From assembly GCA_964550985.1 (NCBI GenBank), contig CAZKBM010000072.1, positions 1-15,789 on the forward strand: a DNA stretch of 15,789 bases. The letters are read 5' to 3'. The notes below the pieces were generated by a model that was not told where the DNA came from, did not search any database, and saw nothing but the letters and a program-made list of their open reading frames with translations. Shown here in pieces: positions 7,731 through 14,528 of the stretch; the stretch's first letter is position 1, and every line of letters starts with the position of its first letter. Both the position numbers and the translations under genes were made by a program. The stretch comes from JAAYCI01 sp964550985 (GTDB taxonomy: Bacteria > Bacillota > Clostridia > Oscillospirales > Ruminococcaceae).

Positions 7731-7759
7731 AGGGCTGCCCCCATGCAAACCGCCGCCCC
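7727..7759 (-). terminator. Possible intrinsic terminator of the reductase operon
   Basis: On the minus strand GGGCGGC, overlapping the stop codon end, can pair with GCAGCCC (one G-A mismatch) around a 13-nt loop and is followed at once by TTTTT. The stem is short, so the call is tentative. Confidence 0.4.
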
Positions 7760-8532
7760 TATGGGCGCGGCGCGGAATACCCGGCCAAGGCCGCGCCAAT
7801 GGCCCCCGCATAGCGGGAGTGCGCCACCGCGTGTACGGTAAAGCCAAGCTGCTTTTCCAGCGCCAGGCGCAGCCCGGCAAAATCTGCCAGGCCCCCGGTT
7901 AACAATACGGGGGGCTGGGTTTCCACCCTTGCGGCAAGGGCCAGGGCACGGGCCGCCACGGCCTGCACAATGCCCCCGGCAATCTCCTCCCGGCTTTTGC
8001 CCGCCGCCAGCAGGGAGACGATTTCAGAATCGGCAAAGACGGCGCACATGCTACTAAGCGCGCAGCTTTGTCCCGCGTTTAAAAGGGCGGCAAAATCGGC
8101 CAAATCCACCCCCATGCGGTGGGCCGACATCTCCAAAAACCGGCCGGTGCCCGCGGCGCACTTGTCGTTCATCTGAAAGGAGAGTACCCGCCCCTCCTCG
8201 GCTGAAATCACCTTGGAATCCTGCCCGCCTATATCGATAATGGTGCGCACCCCCGGCATGAGGTGCTGCGCGCCCAGGGCGTGGCAGGTAATTTCCGTCA
8301 CGGCCTTATCGGCAAAATCCAGCCCCACCCGGCCATAGCCAGTGGCCACAATGCAGGCTTCCTGCCGGGTACAGCCCCCCTGCTGTAAAAGCTCTTGCAA
8401 CACAAGGGCGGCCGTTTCGCGCGGGTTCCACCCCGTGGGCTTAACGGCGGTGTGTAAAACAGCGCCCTCCCGCAGAAGGGCGCCCTTGCACGCGGCCGAG
8501 CCGCAATCTATTCCCACAGTAAAGTTTGCCAT
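7759..8532 (-). CDS. Acyl-CoA dehydratase activase-type ATPase (DCCP reductase, YjiL/HgdC family)
   Basis: A 257-residue BadF/BadG/BcrA/HgdC-family ATPase. Members form a homodimer with one [4Fe-4S] cluster at the interface and use ATP to fire single low-potential electrons into a partner enzyme. Visible motifs: nucleotide-binding GIDCGSAACKG (7-17), TGYGR (64-68), DIGGQDSK (100-107), NDKCAAGTG with Cys125 and SSMCAVFADSE with Cys163, which fit the two cluster Cys of HgdC, and LTGGL near the C-terminus. The start at 8532 gives the family's usual length and lies 4 nt after the partner's stop; longer in-frame forms overlap the partner gene and add an unrelated leader. A GGAG about 15 nt upstream is a weak ribosome site, so translation may be coupled. 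The neighbour tells the role: it should reduce the double-cubane protein encoded just upstream. Very sensitive to oxygen by family knowledge. Confidence 0.92.
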   Translation of the reverse strand: MANFTVGIDCGSAACKGALLREGAVLHTAVKPTGWNPRETAALVLQELLQQGGCTRQEACIVATGYGRVGLDFADKAVTEITCHALGAQHLMPGVRTIIDIGGQDSKVISAEEGRVLSFQMNDKCAAGTGRFLEMSAHRMGVDLADFAALLNAGQSCALSSMCAVFADSEIVSLLAAGKSREEIAGGIVQAVAARALALAARVETQPPVLLTGGLADFAGLRLALEKQLGFTVHAVAHSRYAGAIGAALAGYSAPRP

Positions 8533-8536
8533 GTTT

Positions 8537-9694
8537 TTAAAGCATCTCCACAAAAGCCCCGGCACGGGTGGAAAGCTGGCCAATATCGGCCGTGCCATAA
8601 TCGGTTTCCAGCTGCAGGTAGGGCAGGCCTTGCTGCTGTACAAATTGTTTTATGCTGTAGGCCTCCACAGCGTAGGTGTGGCAGGCCTGCAGGGTCATCT
8701 CCACAACGCCATCCACCTTAAATTGCTGGCAAAGGCGGCCCAGCAGTTCAAAGCGGTTTGTGTCGGGCGTCATCACCGAGCAGCCAATCTGCAAATAGTG
8801 GTCGGCCAAATTCGTCAGGGGGTCGCCGTCCTCGCGGCACTGGCGGTCCATCTGCTTTGCACCGGTGCAATTTTCGTAGGCCACCACCACGGCGCCCGCG
8901 TCCTCAATAACCTTTACCACCTTTTCGGTTACGCCGCCCATGGGGCAGCCCGTTACCAAAATACGCGGGGCGCTTTGGGGTACGGGGCGCTCGCCGGCCT
9001 TGTAAGCGGCCTTTATGCTATCTATGGCGTTTTGAATTTCGGCCACCTTATCCTCCCAGTTGAATTTAAACTGGGAGCCAAACAGAACCTGCAGTTGGCG
9101 CAGCCCGGTGATGGGGGGCGGCGTCAGGGTGTTTAGTTCGTACAACTCCTTCAGCAGCCTGCGCTCTATATTGCGCTTGCGAATGGCCTCGCGCAGGGCA
9201 TCGTCGGTAATGGTAAGGCCAAAATCTTTTTCCACCCGTTCTTTCAGGCGTACAATTTCGGCCCGCCAAAGCGCTTTGGCTTCGGGGCTATCCTGCCGGC
9301 GGGGCAACTGCATGATGTGTACGTTTTTTTCTTTGCCCAGCAGTTCGTACATCTTCACCTTGCCGTCGCAGGTGGTTTCGCCCACAACCAAATCAGAAAA
9401 ATACATATAGGGGCATTTATCGGTAATGGCAAAGCCATAGCTGGATTTTATCAGCGGGCAGAGGTTGCTGGGCAGCACCTTCTCCGCCGCGGGAATGGTC
9501 TCGTCGCTGGTGGAGCACAGCCCCACATTCACAAGGCCGGCCGCCATAAAAACTTCCACAGGGGTGTAGGTGCAAAACAGCCCTACCACACCCTTACCAC
9601 TCTCTTTTATCTCCTTCATGGCCAAAAAACCATTTTTGCGCGCGTCGGCAAAGCTGCTAAATACCTCGGGAAGCTGTGTTTTTACCTCTACCAT
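8537..9694 (-). CDS. Double-cubane-cluster anaerobic reductase (2-hydroxyacyl-CoA dehydratase-like, YjiM family)
   Basis: A 385-residue member of the HgdB/FldB/BcrB-like superfamily. Length, single catalytic gene and adjacent activase match the double-cubane cluster protein (DCCP) group, which includes E. coli YjiM and a Carboxydothermus protein known to carry an [8Fe-9S] cluster and to reduce small molecules such as acetylene with ATP; true hydroxyacyl-CoA dehydratases normally need two different catalytic subunits, absent here. Eleven Cys are present (41, 60, 79, 94, 109, 250, 276, 286, 305, 322, 338); those in FCTYTPVE, TDKCPYMYFSD, GETTCDGK, TGCPMGG, ENCTGAK and QACHTYAVE sit in conserved-looking motifs and are the likely cluster ligands. 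The start at 9694 has GGAAGGGAG 9 nt upstream; ATGs at 9724 and 9769 lack a good site. First gene of a two-gene operon with the activase. The physiological substrate of this family is unknown. Confidence 0.9.
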   Translation of the reverse strand: MVEVKTQLPEVFSSFADARKNGFLAMKEIKESGKGVVGLFCTYTPVEVFMAAGLVNVGLCSTSDETIPAAEKVLPSNLCPLIKSSYGFAITDKCPYMYFSDLVVGETTCDGKVKMYELLGKEKNVHIMQLPRRQDSPEAKALWRAEIVRLKERVEKDFGLTITDDALREAIRKRNIERRLLKELYELNTLTPPPITGLRQLQVLFGSQFKFNWEDKVAEIQNAIDSIKAAYKAGERPVPQSAPRILVTGCPMGGVTEKVVKVIEDAGAVVVAYENCTGAKQMDRQCREDGDPLTNLADHYLQIGCSVMTPDTNRFELLGRLCQQFKVDGVVEMTLQACHTYAVEAYSIKQFVQQQGLPYLQLETDYGTADIGQLSTRAGAFVEML

Positions 9695-9767
9695 GGCCTG
9701 TTTCTCCCTTCCAATTGCCAGCATGTTGCGCCGGCGGGTAAGTGTTGTGTGTGGGGTTCTGCCTGCC

Positions 9768-9797
9768 ATTTTAACATTGGAATGAAGAAAATACCAA
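9768..9797 (-). promoter_or_regulatory. Promoter of the reductase/activase operon
   Basis: On the minus strand TTGGTA (9797-9792), an 18-nt spacer and TAAAAT (9773-9768) preceded by TG-T form a sigma-A promoter with an extended -10. An ATTGG/CCAAT dyad (9776-9780 and 9794-9798) brackets the spacer. Predicted leader of about 65 nt. Confidence 0.5.
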
Positions 9798-9887
9798 TAG
9801 CTGTTTTGAATGGGGAAGGGGGAATCTATAGGGGATATCTATGGTTTTTGGATGCGAAAATTTGCTAGCTGATATTGTTTAGGGAGA

Positions 9888-10085
9888 TCAAGTACAAGGC
9901 CTCACGCAAAGCGTCTGCCACACGCTCAGAGCGATAAAAATAGACATAGACAGGGCAGCCACAAGCATAAGAATTTTGCCCCATAAAGTGGAATGATTCC
10001 ATAAGTCGCAGGGTTTCATATTTTGAACCTGTGATTTATAGGTGTTAAGCCAATCATCTCTAACTATTCGATAATATTTTGTCAT
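9888..10085 (-). CDS. Small single-span membrane protein of unknown function
   Basis: Encodes 65 residues. No family is recognised. The N-terminal half is polar and partly basic (MTKYYRIVRDDWLNTYKS, then KPCDLWNH), followed by one hydrophobic segment, ILMLVAALSMSIFIALSVW (about residues 38-56), and a short tail with two Cys. The start at 10085 has GGGAG 11 nt upstream; a GTG at 10130 and an ATG at 10103 are in frame but lack a site. Support for a real gene: a strong promoter (TTGACA-17-TAAAAT) on the same strand about 60 nt upstream, and the divergent WYL regulator sharing that promoter region. The stretch is visibly richer in A/T than its neighbours, which could mean foreign origin. It could be a small membrane regulator or toxin-like peptide, but nothing in the sequence decides this. 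Confidence 0.55.
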   Translation of the reverse strand: MTKYYRIVRDDWLNTYKSQVQNMKPCDLWNHSTLWGKILMLVAALSMSIFIALSVWQTLCVRPCT

Positions 10086-10151
10086 AGCGCGTTTTACTCC
10101 CATCAACAAAGATAAGTTATGATCCAGCACGAATTTAGCCAGGTTTTCTCC

Positions 10152-10180
10152 ATTTTAATTACCTTGTGTGCACCTGTCAA
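10152..10180 (-). promoter_or_regulatory. Strong sigma-A promoter for the small membrane protein
   Basis: On the minus strand a consensus TTGACA (10180-10175) and TAAAAT (10157-10152) are exactly 17 nt apart. The -35 box lies within the footprint of the opposing WYL-gene promoter, so the two should interfere. Confidence 0.65.
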
Positions 10181-10187
10181 ATAATGG

Positions 10188-10196
10188 TGGTATACT
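10188..10196 (+). promoter_or_regulatory. Extended -10 promoter of the WYL regulator gene
   Basis: TG-G-TATACT is an extended -10 box 26 nt before the start codon with no good -35 match. It interleaves with the divergent promoter at 10152-10180. GAGGGAGGGGG follows as a strong ribosome binding site. Confidence 0.55.
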
Positions 10197-10222
10197 TTTT
10201 ATAAGAGGGAGGGGGTGCCTTT

Positions 10223-11122
10223 ATGCAGATGAACCGGCTGTTTGAGATGGTGTACCTTTTAATGGACAGGCGCAGCCTTACCGCCAAAGAACTGGCGGCG
10301 CATTTTGAGGTTTCGCCCCGCACCGTTCTGCGCGATGTAGACAGGCTGGCCGCGGCGGGCATCCCCATTTACACGGCCCAGGGCAAGGGTGGCGGCGTGC
10401 GGCTGATGGAGGGCTTTGTACTGAATAAATCGGTGCTTACCGAAGGGGAGCAGAGCAATATTTTATCGGCCCTGCAAAGCTTACAGGCCGTAAATGTGCC
10501 TGAAATAGCCCCCGTGCTGGCCAAACTGGCGGCGCTTTTTAACAAAAACACCGCCGCCAGCTGGGTGGATATCGATTTTTCCCCCTGGGACGGTGGCGAG
10601 GGCGAAAAGGAAAAATTTTTAAAACTAAAAGAGGCCATCCTCACCCAGAAGCTTGTCAGCTTTGAATATTTTAGCTTCTGGGGTGAAAAAACCAGCCGAT
10701 GGGCCGAGCCCTTGCAACTTGTGTTTAAAGAAAAGGCGTGGTATCTCTCGGCCTTCTGCCGGGATAGAGGCGATTGGCGCACCTTTAAACTCAGCCGTAT
10801 CAAAAACCTGGCCCTGAGCCAGCAGGGGTTTGAGGCAAAACCCCCAAGGCCGGTGGCCGCATGTTTTGCACCCCAGTGCCTTTGCCAGGTGCAGTTAAAA
10901 ATAGAGGAGGAGCTTGCCCCCCGCGTGTGGGATGATTTTGAGCCCAGCCAAATTACCCAAAATGAGGACGGCAGCCTGCTGGTTACCGCCAGTTTACCAG
11001 ACGACGAATGGGGCTATGGGTATATCCTCTCTTACGGCGCTGGGGCCGAGGTGCTGGCCCCAGCTTACATCCGCACCTTGATAGCCGATAAACTGGCTGA
11101 GGCGGCAAAAAAATATTTATAA
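10223..11122 (+). CDS. YafY-type transcriptional regulator, HTH plus WYL domain
   Basis: A 299-residue DNA-binding regulator. Residues about 3-60 are an HTH_11/DeoR-like domain (LTAKELAAHFEVSPRTVLRD then a GKGGGVRL wing). Residues about 135-210 are the WYL ligand-sensing domain, with the namesake Trp173-Tyr174-Leu175 in EKAWYLSAF followed by WRTFKLSRIKNL. The rest (about 220-299) fits the C-terminal WCX extension. WYL regulators sense nucleic acid-derived or nucleotide ligands in some systems; the ligand here is unknown. The start has GGGAGGGGG about 8 nt upstream. It is divergent from a small membrane protein gene whose promoter overlaps its own, so auto-regulation and control of that gene are the simplest inference. 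The small DUF3788/TfoX/VOC genes follow on the same strand but appear to have their own promoter. Confidence 0.92.
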   Translation: MQMNRLFEMVYLLMDRRSLTAKELAAHFEVSPRTVLRDVDRLAAAGIPIYTAQGKGGGVRLMEGFVLNKSVLTEGEQSNILSALQSLQAVNVPEIAPVLAKLAALFNKNTAASWVDIDFSPWDGGEGEKEKFLKLKEAILTQKLVSFEYFSFWGEKTSRWAEPLQLVFKEKAWYLSAFCRDRGDWRTFKLSRIKNLALSQQGFEAKPPRPVAACFAPQCLCQVQLKIEEELAPRVWDDFEPSQITQNEDGSLLVTASLPDDEWGYGYILSYGAGAEVLAPAYIRTLIADKLAEAAKKYL

Positions 11123-11149
11123 CAAGACAGACTCTTGTCCTGTTTGATT

Positions 11150-11158
11150 TGCTATACT
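11150..11158 (+). promoter_or_regulatory. Extended -10 promoter of the DUF3788 operon
   Basis: TG-C-TATACT, nearly the same extended -10 box as for the WYL gene, with no clear -35. A small ACAAGA/TCTTGT dyad (11122-11138) just before it could act as a weak terminator for the WYL gene or as an operator. Confidence 0.4.
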
Positions 11159-11270
11159 GGACCTGCGGTGGGGCATTGGCAGATTTTTGCAGTTTTGATA
11201 CAAGGAGACTGTGACTGGCTACGGTGGCCTTTCCGATACCGTAATGATGATTGTGGGAGGAAGTGATATC

Positions 11271-11717
11271 TTGAAGTGGACGGAGGCCTATCCGCGGGAT
11301 AGGGAGCCCAGCTTTGCGCAGATTGGCGAATACATCCAAAGCAAGTGCTGGCCCGCGCTGAACGAATACCTGCAAAACAGCTATGGCGTGCAGCCAAAAA
11401 TTGAGCACAGTTCCTGCACGGCGGCGCCCGGCTGGAATGTAAAATACAAAAAGGGCGGCCGCTCCCTCTGCGTTTTGTACCCAAACCAGGGCTTTTTTAC
11501 CTGTATGGTTTGCATAGGCGCAAAAGAGGCCATGGAGGCGGAATTATACCTCTCGGTTTGCAGCGCCTACACCCAAAACCTCTACCACAATGTGCCGCCC
11601 TTTAACGGCGCCCGCTGGCTGATGTTGGAGGTGCGCTCGGGCGAGGTTATGGAGGACGCCAAAAGGCTGATCTCCACCAGGGTGGCAAAAACACGGCGGA
11701 TGGCGCAGGATAAGTAG
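11271..11717 (+). CDS. DUF3788 family protein
   Basis: A cytosolic protein of 148 residues from this start. Family marks: KIEHSSC, APGWNVKYKKGGRSLCVLYP, FFTCMVCIGAKEAMEAEL, GARWLMLEV and a closing helix with RLISTRV. DUF3788 proteins are small, widespread in Firmicutes, and without an established function. The start is a TTG with GGGAGGAAG 7 nt upstream; this gives the usual family opening, here (M)KWTEAYPRDREPSF. A GTG at 11211 has AAGGAG only 3 nt before it, and an ATG at 11244 has no clear site; both would add residues not typical of the family. First gene of a probable operon with the TfoX-N and VOC genes (37-nt gap). Confidence 0.85.
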   Translation: MKWTEAYPRDREPSFAQIGEYIQSKCWPALNEYLQNSYGVQPKIEHSSCTAAPGWNVKYKKGGRSLCVLYPNQGFFTCMVCIGAKEAMEAELYLSVCSAYTQNLYHNVPPFNGARWLMLEVRSGEVMEDAKRLISTRVAKTRRMAQDK

Positions 11718-11754
11718 CCGCAGCTAAAATAGTGAGAGCAGGAGGGAAAACCAA

Positions 11755-12102
11755 ATGGCGACAACCCAGGATTTTGCAGAATATGTGTGCGGGCAGCTGG
11801 CCGGTACGGGGGATATACGCTACCGCAAGATGTTTGGAGAGTATATGGTGTACCTGAACGATAAGCCGGTGCTGCTGCTATGCGACAATACGGTTTTTGT
11901 AAAAAAACTGGCCTGCATTGCTGTTCACATGGCGGATGCCGCCACGGGCTGCCCCTATAAAGGGGCCAAAGAACACTATATTTTGGATATTGACGACACC
12001 GAAAAAAGCCGGGAGGTGGCGGGGCTTTTGGAAGCAGTGACCCCTTTGCCAAAACCCAAAACCAAGAAAAAGAAAGAGGTTACAGGAGGGCAAAACCGAT
12101 GA
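11755..12102 (+). CDS. TfoX/Sxy N-terminal domain protein
   Basis: A protein of 115 residues. Nearly the whole length is the TfoX N-terminal domain: YRKMFGEYMVYLNDKPVLLLCDNTVFVK is the family hallmark, followed by a HYILDIDD segment; a Lys-rich tail (KPKTKKKKE) ends it. It lacks the C-terminal TfoX domain of the gammaproteobacterial competence regulators, so a role in competence should not be assumed; single-domain forms in Firmicutes are uncharacterised. GGAGGG lies about 9 nt upstream of the ATG. Its stop overlaps the next start by 4 nt (ATGA), which indicates translational coupling with the VOC gene. Confidence 0.88.
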   Translation: MATTQDFAEYVCGQLAGTGDIRYRKMFGEYMVYLNDKPVLLLCDNTVFVKKLACIAVHMADAATGCPYKGAKEHYILDIDDTEKSREVAGLLEAVTPLPKPKTKKKKEVTGGQNR

Positions 12103-12560
12103 AATTTATGGGGCCAATGTTGGTGGTACGCGATATGGAGCGGGCCAAAAACTTTTACCAGCAGGTGCTAGGCTGCGAAATTTTGGCCGATTTTGGGGCC
12201 AATGTAACCATGAGCGGGGGTTTTTCCTTACAGGAGGCCGGGTACTGGCTGGGGATGATTCACAAGGGGGAGGCAGACCTTGCCTTTGGCGGCCATGACG
12301 CGGAACTTTACTTTGAAACAGAGGAACTGGACGACTTTGCCAAAAGGCTTGCGGAGCTAAGCCCCGCCCTTGTGCACCCCATGGAGGAGGCCCCCTGGGG
12401 CCAGCGTGCCCTGCGTTTTTATGACCCTGACAAGCATATGGTGGAAGTGGCCGAAACGCTGGCTGCCGTGGCGGGCCGGTTTATGCAAAGCGGCATGAGC
12501 GCCGAAGAGACCGCAAAGCGGATGGATATTCCGCTAGAATACCTGCAAAGCCTGCTGTAA
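12099..12560 (+). CDS. VOC (glyoxalase/bleomycin-resistance fold) family protein
   Basis: A protein of 153 residues. Two beta-alpha-beta-beta-beta units are visible: PMLVVRDMERAKNFYQQVLG opens the first and the second runs from AELYFETEELDDF to LRFYDPDKHMVEVAE. The usual first metal-binding His is missing (Leu/Val at that place), while the terminal Glu (HMVEVAE) is kept, so metal use is uncertain; it may bind and sequester a small molecule instead. A C-terminal extension (GMSAEETAKRMDIPLEYLQSLL) is helical and looks like the tail segment seen in other clostridial VOC proteins. The substrate cannot be told. It overlaps the TfoX-N gene by 4 nt and has AGGAGGG about 9 nt upstream. Confidence 0.88.
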   Translation: MKFMGPMLVVRDMERAKNFYQQVLGCEILADFGANVTMSGGFSLQEAGYWLGMIHKGEADLAFGGHDAELYFETEELDDFAKRLAELSPALVHPMEEAPWGQRALRFYDPDKHMVEVAETLAAVAGRFMQSGMSAEETAKRMDIPLEYLQSLL

Positions 12561-12573
12561 AAGCGGATTTTGC

Positions 12574-12600
12574 GGCAGGGCCCCGGCAAGGGCCCCTGCC
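12574..12600 (+). terminator. GC-rich hairpin after the DUF3788-TfoX-VOC operon
   Basis: GGCAGGGCCC (12574-12583) pairs with GGGCCCCTGCC (12590-12600) with one bulged C and the loop CGGCAA. No T-run follows, so it may end transcription only weakly or protect the 3' end. Confidence 0.5.
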
Positions 12601-12607
12601 CATAGAT

Positions 12608-12636
12608 TTGAAAGCCCGCACTCTCTGCTGTATACT
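12608..12636 (+). promoter_or_regulatory. Sigma-A promoter of recQ
   Basis: TTGAAA (12608-12613) and TATACT (12631-12636) are exactly 17 nt apart, ending 32 nt before the first ATG of recQ. Confidence 0.65.
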
Positions 12637-12668
12637 ATAAAAATATAGCCAACCGCTATAAGTAAGGT

Positions 12669-14516
12669 ATGAATGAGAGTGCAGAGATGAATCAATACGA
12701 AGTGCTGCGGCAGGTGTTTGGCTACACGGCTTTTCGGCCGGGGCAGGAAGAACTGATTGAGGAGCTTTTGCAGGGGCGCGATGTGCTGGGCATCATGCCC
12801 ACGGGGGCGGGCAAATCCTTTTGTTACCAAATACCCGCCCTGGTGATGCCGGGCATTACCCTGGTCGTCTCCCCCCTCATTTCGCTGATGAAAGACCAGG
12901 TGAACGCCCTGGTACAGGCAGGTGTGGCCGCCGCCTATTTAAACAGCTCCCTCACCGCAAAACAGTACGAGGCCGCCCTGGCAGGCGCCGAGACGGGGAA
13001 GTATAAACTGATTTACGTTGCTCCCGAGCGGCTGTTTACCCCGCGTTTTACGCAGTTTGTGCAAAAAGCCCCCATTGCGGCGCTGATTGTGGACGAGGCC
13101 CACTGTGTTTCCCAGTGGGGGCACGATTTCCGCAGCAGCTATTTAGAGATTTCCGCCTTTGTGGAGAGCTTGCCCAAACGCCCGGTGCTGGGCGCTTTTA
13201 CGGCCACCGCCACCGAGAAGGTGCGCGCCGATATTATGGCGCTGCTGCAACTTAAAAACCCCCATGTTTTGGTAACGGGTTTTGACCGTAAAAATTTGTA
13301 TTTTGAAATACAGGCCCCCAAAGATAAAAACCGCGAACTGCTAAGCCTGATTCAGCAGCGTGCGGGCAAATGCGGCATTGTGTATTGTTCCACCCGCAAA
13401 AATGTTGAGGAAGTGTGTGAACTGCTGGTGCAAAATAACCTTGCCGCCACGCGCTACCACGCGGGCCTGCCTCAAACCGAGCGCCAGCGCAACCAAAACG
13501 ATTTTGCCGAGGACAACAAAGCCATCATGGTTGCCACCAATGCCTTTGGCATGGGCATAGATAAATCCAACGTGGGTTTTGTCATTCACTACAACATGCC
13601 CAAAAATTTGGAGAGTTATTACCAGGAGGCCGGGCGCGCAGGCCGAGATGGAGAGCCGGCGGACTGTATTTTGCTGTACAGCCCCAAAGACGTGCAGGTG
13701 AACCGCTTTTTAATTGGTAACGGCCAGGATGGGGGCGAAGGCCTTACGCCCCAGCAGCGCGAGCAGATACGCCAAAACGATTTGGAACTGCTGAAATTTA
13801 TGACCTGGTACAGCACCAGCACCGAATGCCTGCGCAGGTACATGCTGCAATATTTTGGCGAAAAGGCCCCCATCTACTGCGGAAACTGCGGGAACTGTAA
13901 CCAGCATTATGATGAAATAGATATCACCGTGGACGCCCAGAAAATCCTCTCCTGCGTGGCCAGAGTAGAGCGGATGGGCCGCTGGGCGGGTAAAACCATG
14001 ATCGCCAACATCCTGCATGGAACCGATACGATTAAAATTGTGCAAAACGGCTATGAAAAACTGCCCACATACGGCATTATGGCCGATGTATCCCTGCGAA
14101 GAATTGGCCACACTATGGACTACCTGGTGAGCCAAGGCTACCTTTTGCTTACAAACGATGAATACCCCCTGATAAAAAGCGGTGCAAAAGCGGCCCAGGC
14201 GCTGGCGGGCGCTCAGCCCATTACCATGCGCCTGCCGCGTGAAAAACGGCCCGCCGCCGCCAAAAGCGCCAAAGCCTCTGCGCAGGGGGCCTACAGCCCG
14301 CTGTTTGAAGAACTTGCCATACTGCGCCTGAAATTGGCCAGAAAGCGGAAGATACCCGCCTACACCATATTTACCGACGCCACCCTGCGGGAGATGAGCC
14401 AAAAACGGCCCCAAACCGACGAGGCATTTTTGGCGGTTTCGGGCGTGGGGGAAACCAAGCTAAAACGTTATGGTAAGCTGTTTATGCAGGTGATACAGAA
14501 TGGTGAAAACCGCTAG
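12669..14516 (+). CDS. recQ: ATP-dependent DNA helicase RecQ
   Basis: A 615-residue 3'-5' DNA helicase for recombination and replication-fork repair, of the usual bacterial RecQ length and layout. Motif 0 is FGYTAFRPGQ (17-26); Walker A PTGAGKS includes Lys49; the DEAH box is VDEAHCVSQWGHDFR (Asp142, Glu143, His145); TATAT is motif III; ATNAFGMGIDK and YQEAGRAGRDG are motifs V and VI. The RecQ zinc site is intact, Cys387-x16-Cys404-x2-Cys407-x2-Cys410, with the same spacing as in E. coli RecQ. A winged-helix RQC region follows, and an HRDC domain closes the protein (about 541-610, with YTIFTDATLREM and VSGVGETKLKRYG). ATG 12669 has AAGG directly against it; ATG 12687 with GAGAG 9 nt upstream is a possible true start six residues later. 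It converges with the flavodoxin gene, 12 nt apart. Confidence 0.96.
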   Translation: MNESAEMNQYEVLRQVFGYTAFRPGQEELIEELLQGRDVLGIMPTGAGKSFCYQIPALVMPGITLVVSPLISLMKDQVNALVQAGVAAAYLNSSLTAKQYEAALAGAETGKYKLIYVAPERLFTPRFTQFVQKAPIAALIVDEAHCVSQWGHDFRSSYLEISAFVESLPKRPVLGAFTATATEKVRADIMALLQLKNPHVLVTGFDRKNLYFEIQAPKDKNRELLSLIQQRAGKCGIVYCSTRKNVEEVCELLVQNNLAATRYHAGLPQTERQRNQNDFAEDNKAIMVATNAFGMGIDKSNVGFVIHYNMPKNLESYYQEAGRAGRDGEPADCILLYSPKDVQVNRFLIGNGQDGGEGLTPQQREQIRQNDLELLKFMTWYSTSTECLRRYMLQYFGEKAPIYCGNCGNCNQHYDEIDITVDAQKILSCVARVERMGRWAGKTMIANILHGTDTIKIVQNGYEKLPTYGIMADVSLRRIGHTMDYLVSQGYLLLTNDEYPLIKSGAKAAQALAGAQPITMRLPREKRPAAAKSAKASAQGAYSPLFEELAILRLKLARKRKIPAYTIFTDATLREMSQKRPQTDEAFLAVSGVGETKLKRYGKLFMQVIQNGENR

Positions 14517-14528
14517 AAAAGCCGCAGT

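Noticed and set aside
7597..7902. Plus-strand 101-codon frame after the GLUG gene
   Set aside because: It runs through repeat element B and then antisense to the activase; no ribosome site and a low-complexity basic translation.
8342..9136. Plus-strand 264-codon open frame antisense to the reductase/activase operon
   Set aside because: It covers two well-supported minus-strand genes, has no ribosome site or recognisable domain, and its composition is that of an antisense shadow in GC-rich DNA.
10103..10153. 16-codon leader-like minus-strand frame (ATGGAGAAAACC start) whose TGA overlaps an ATG of the small membrane gene
   Set aside because: Its ATG lies inside the -10 box of the predicted promoter, so it would not be in the transcript.
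11755..12102. Competence regulator assignment (Sxy/TfoX) for the small TfoX-N protein
   Set aside because: Only the N-terminal domain is present and no competence genes are near, so the function was not transferred.
13710..14414. Minus-strand 234-codon frame inside recQ
   Set aside because: Lies wholly antisense to conserved RecQ zinc, RQC and HRDC regions; no coding signals of its own.
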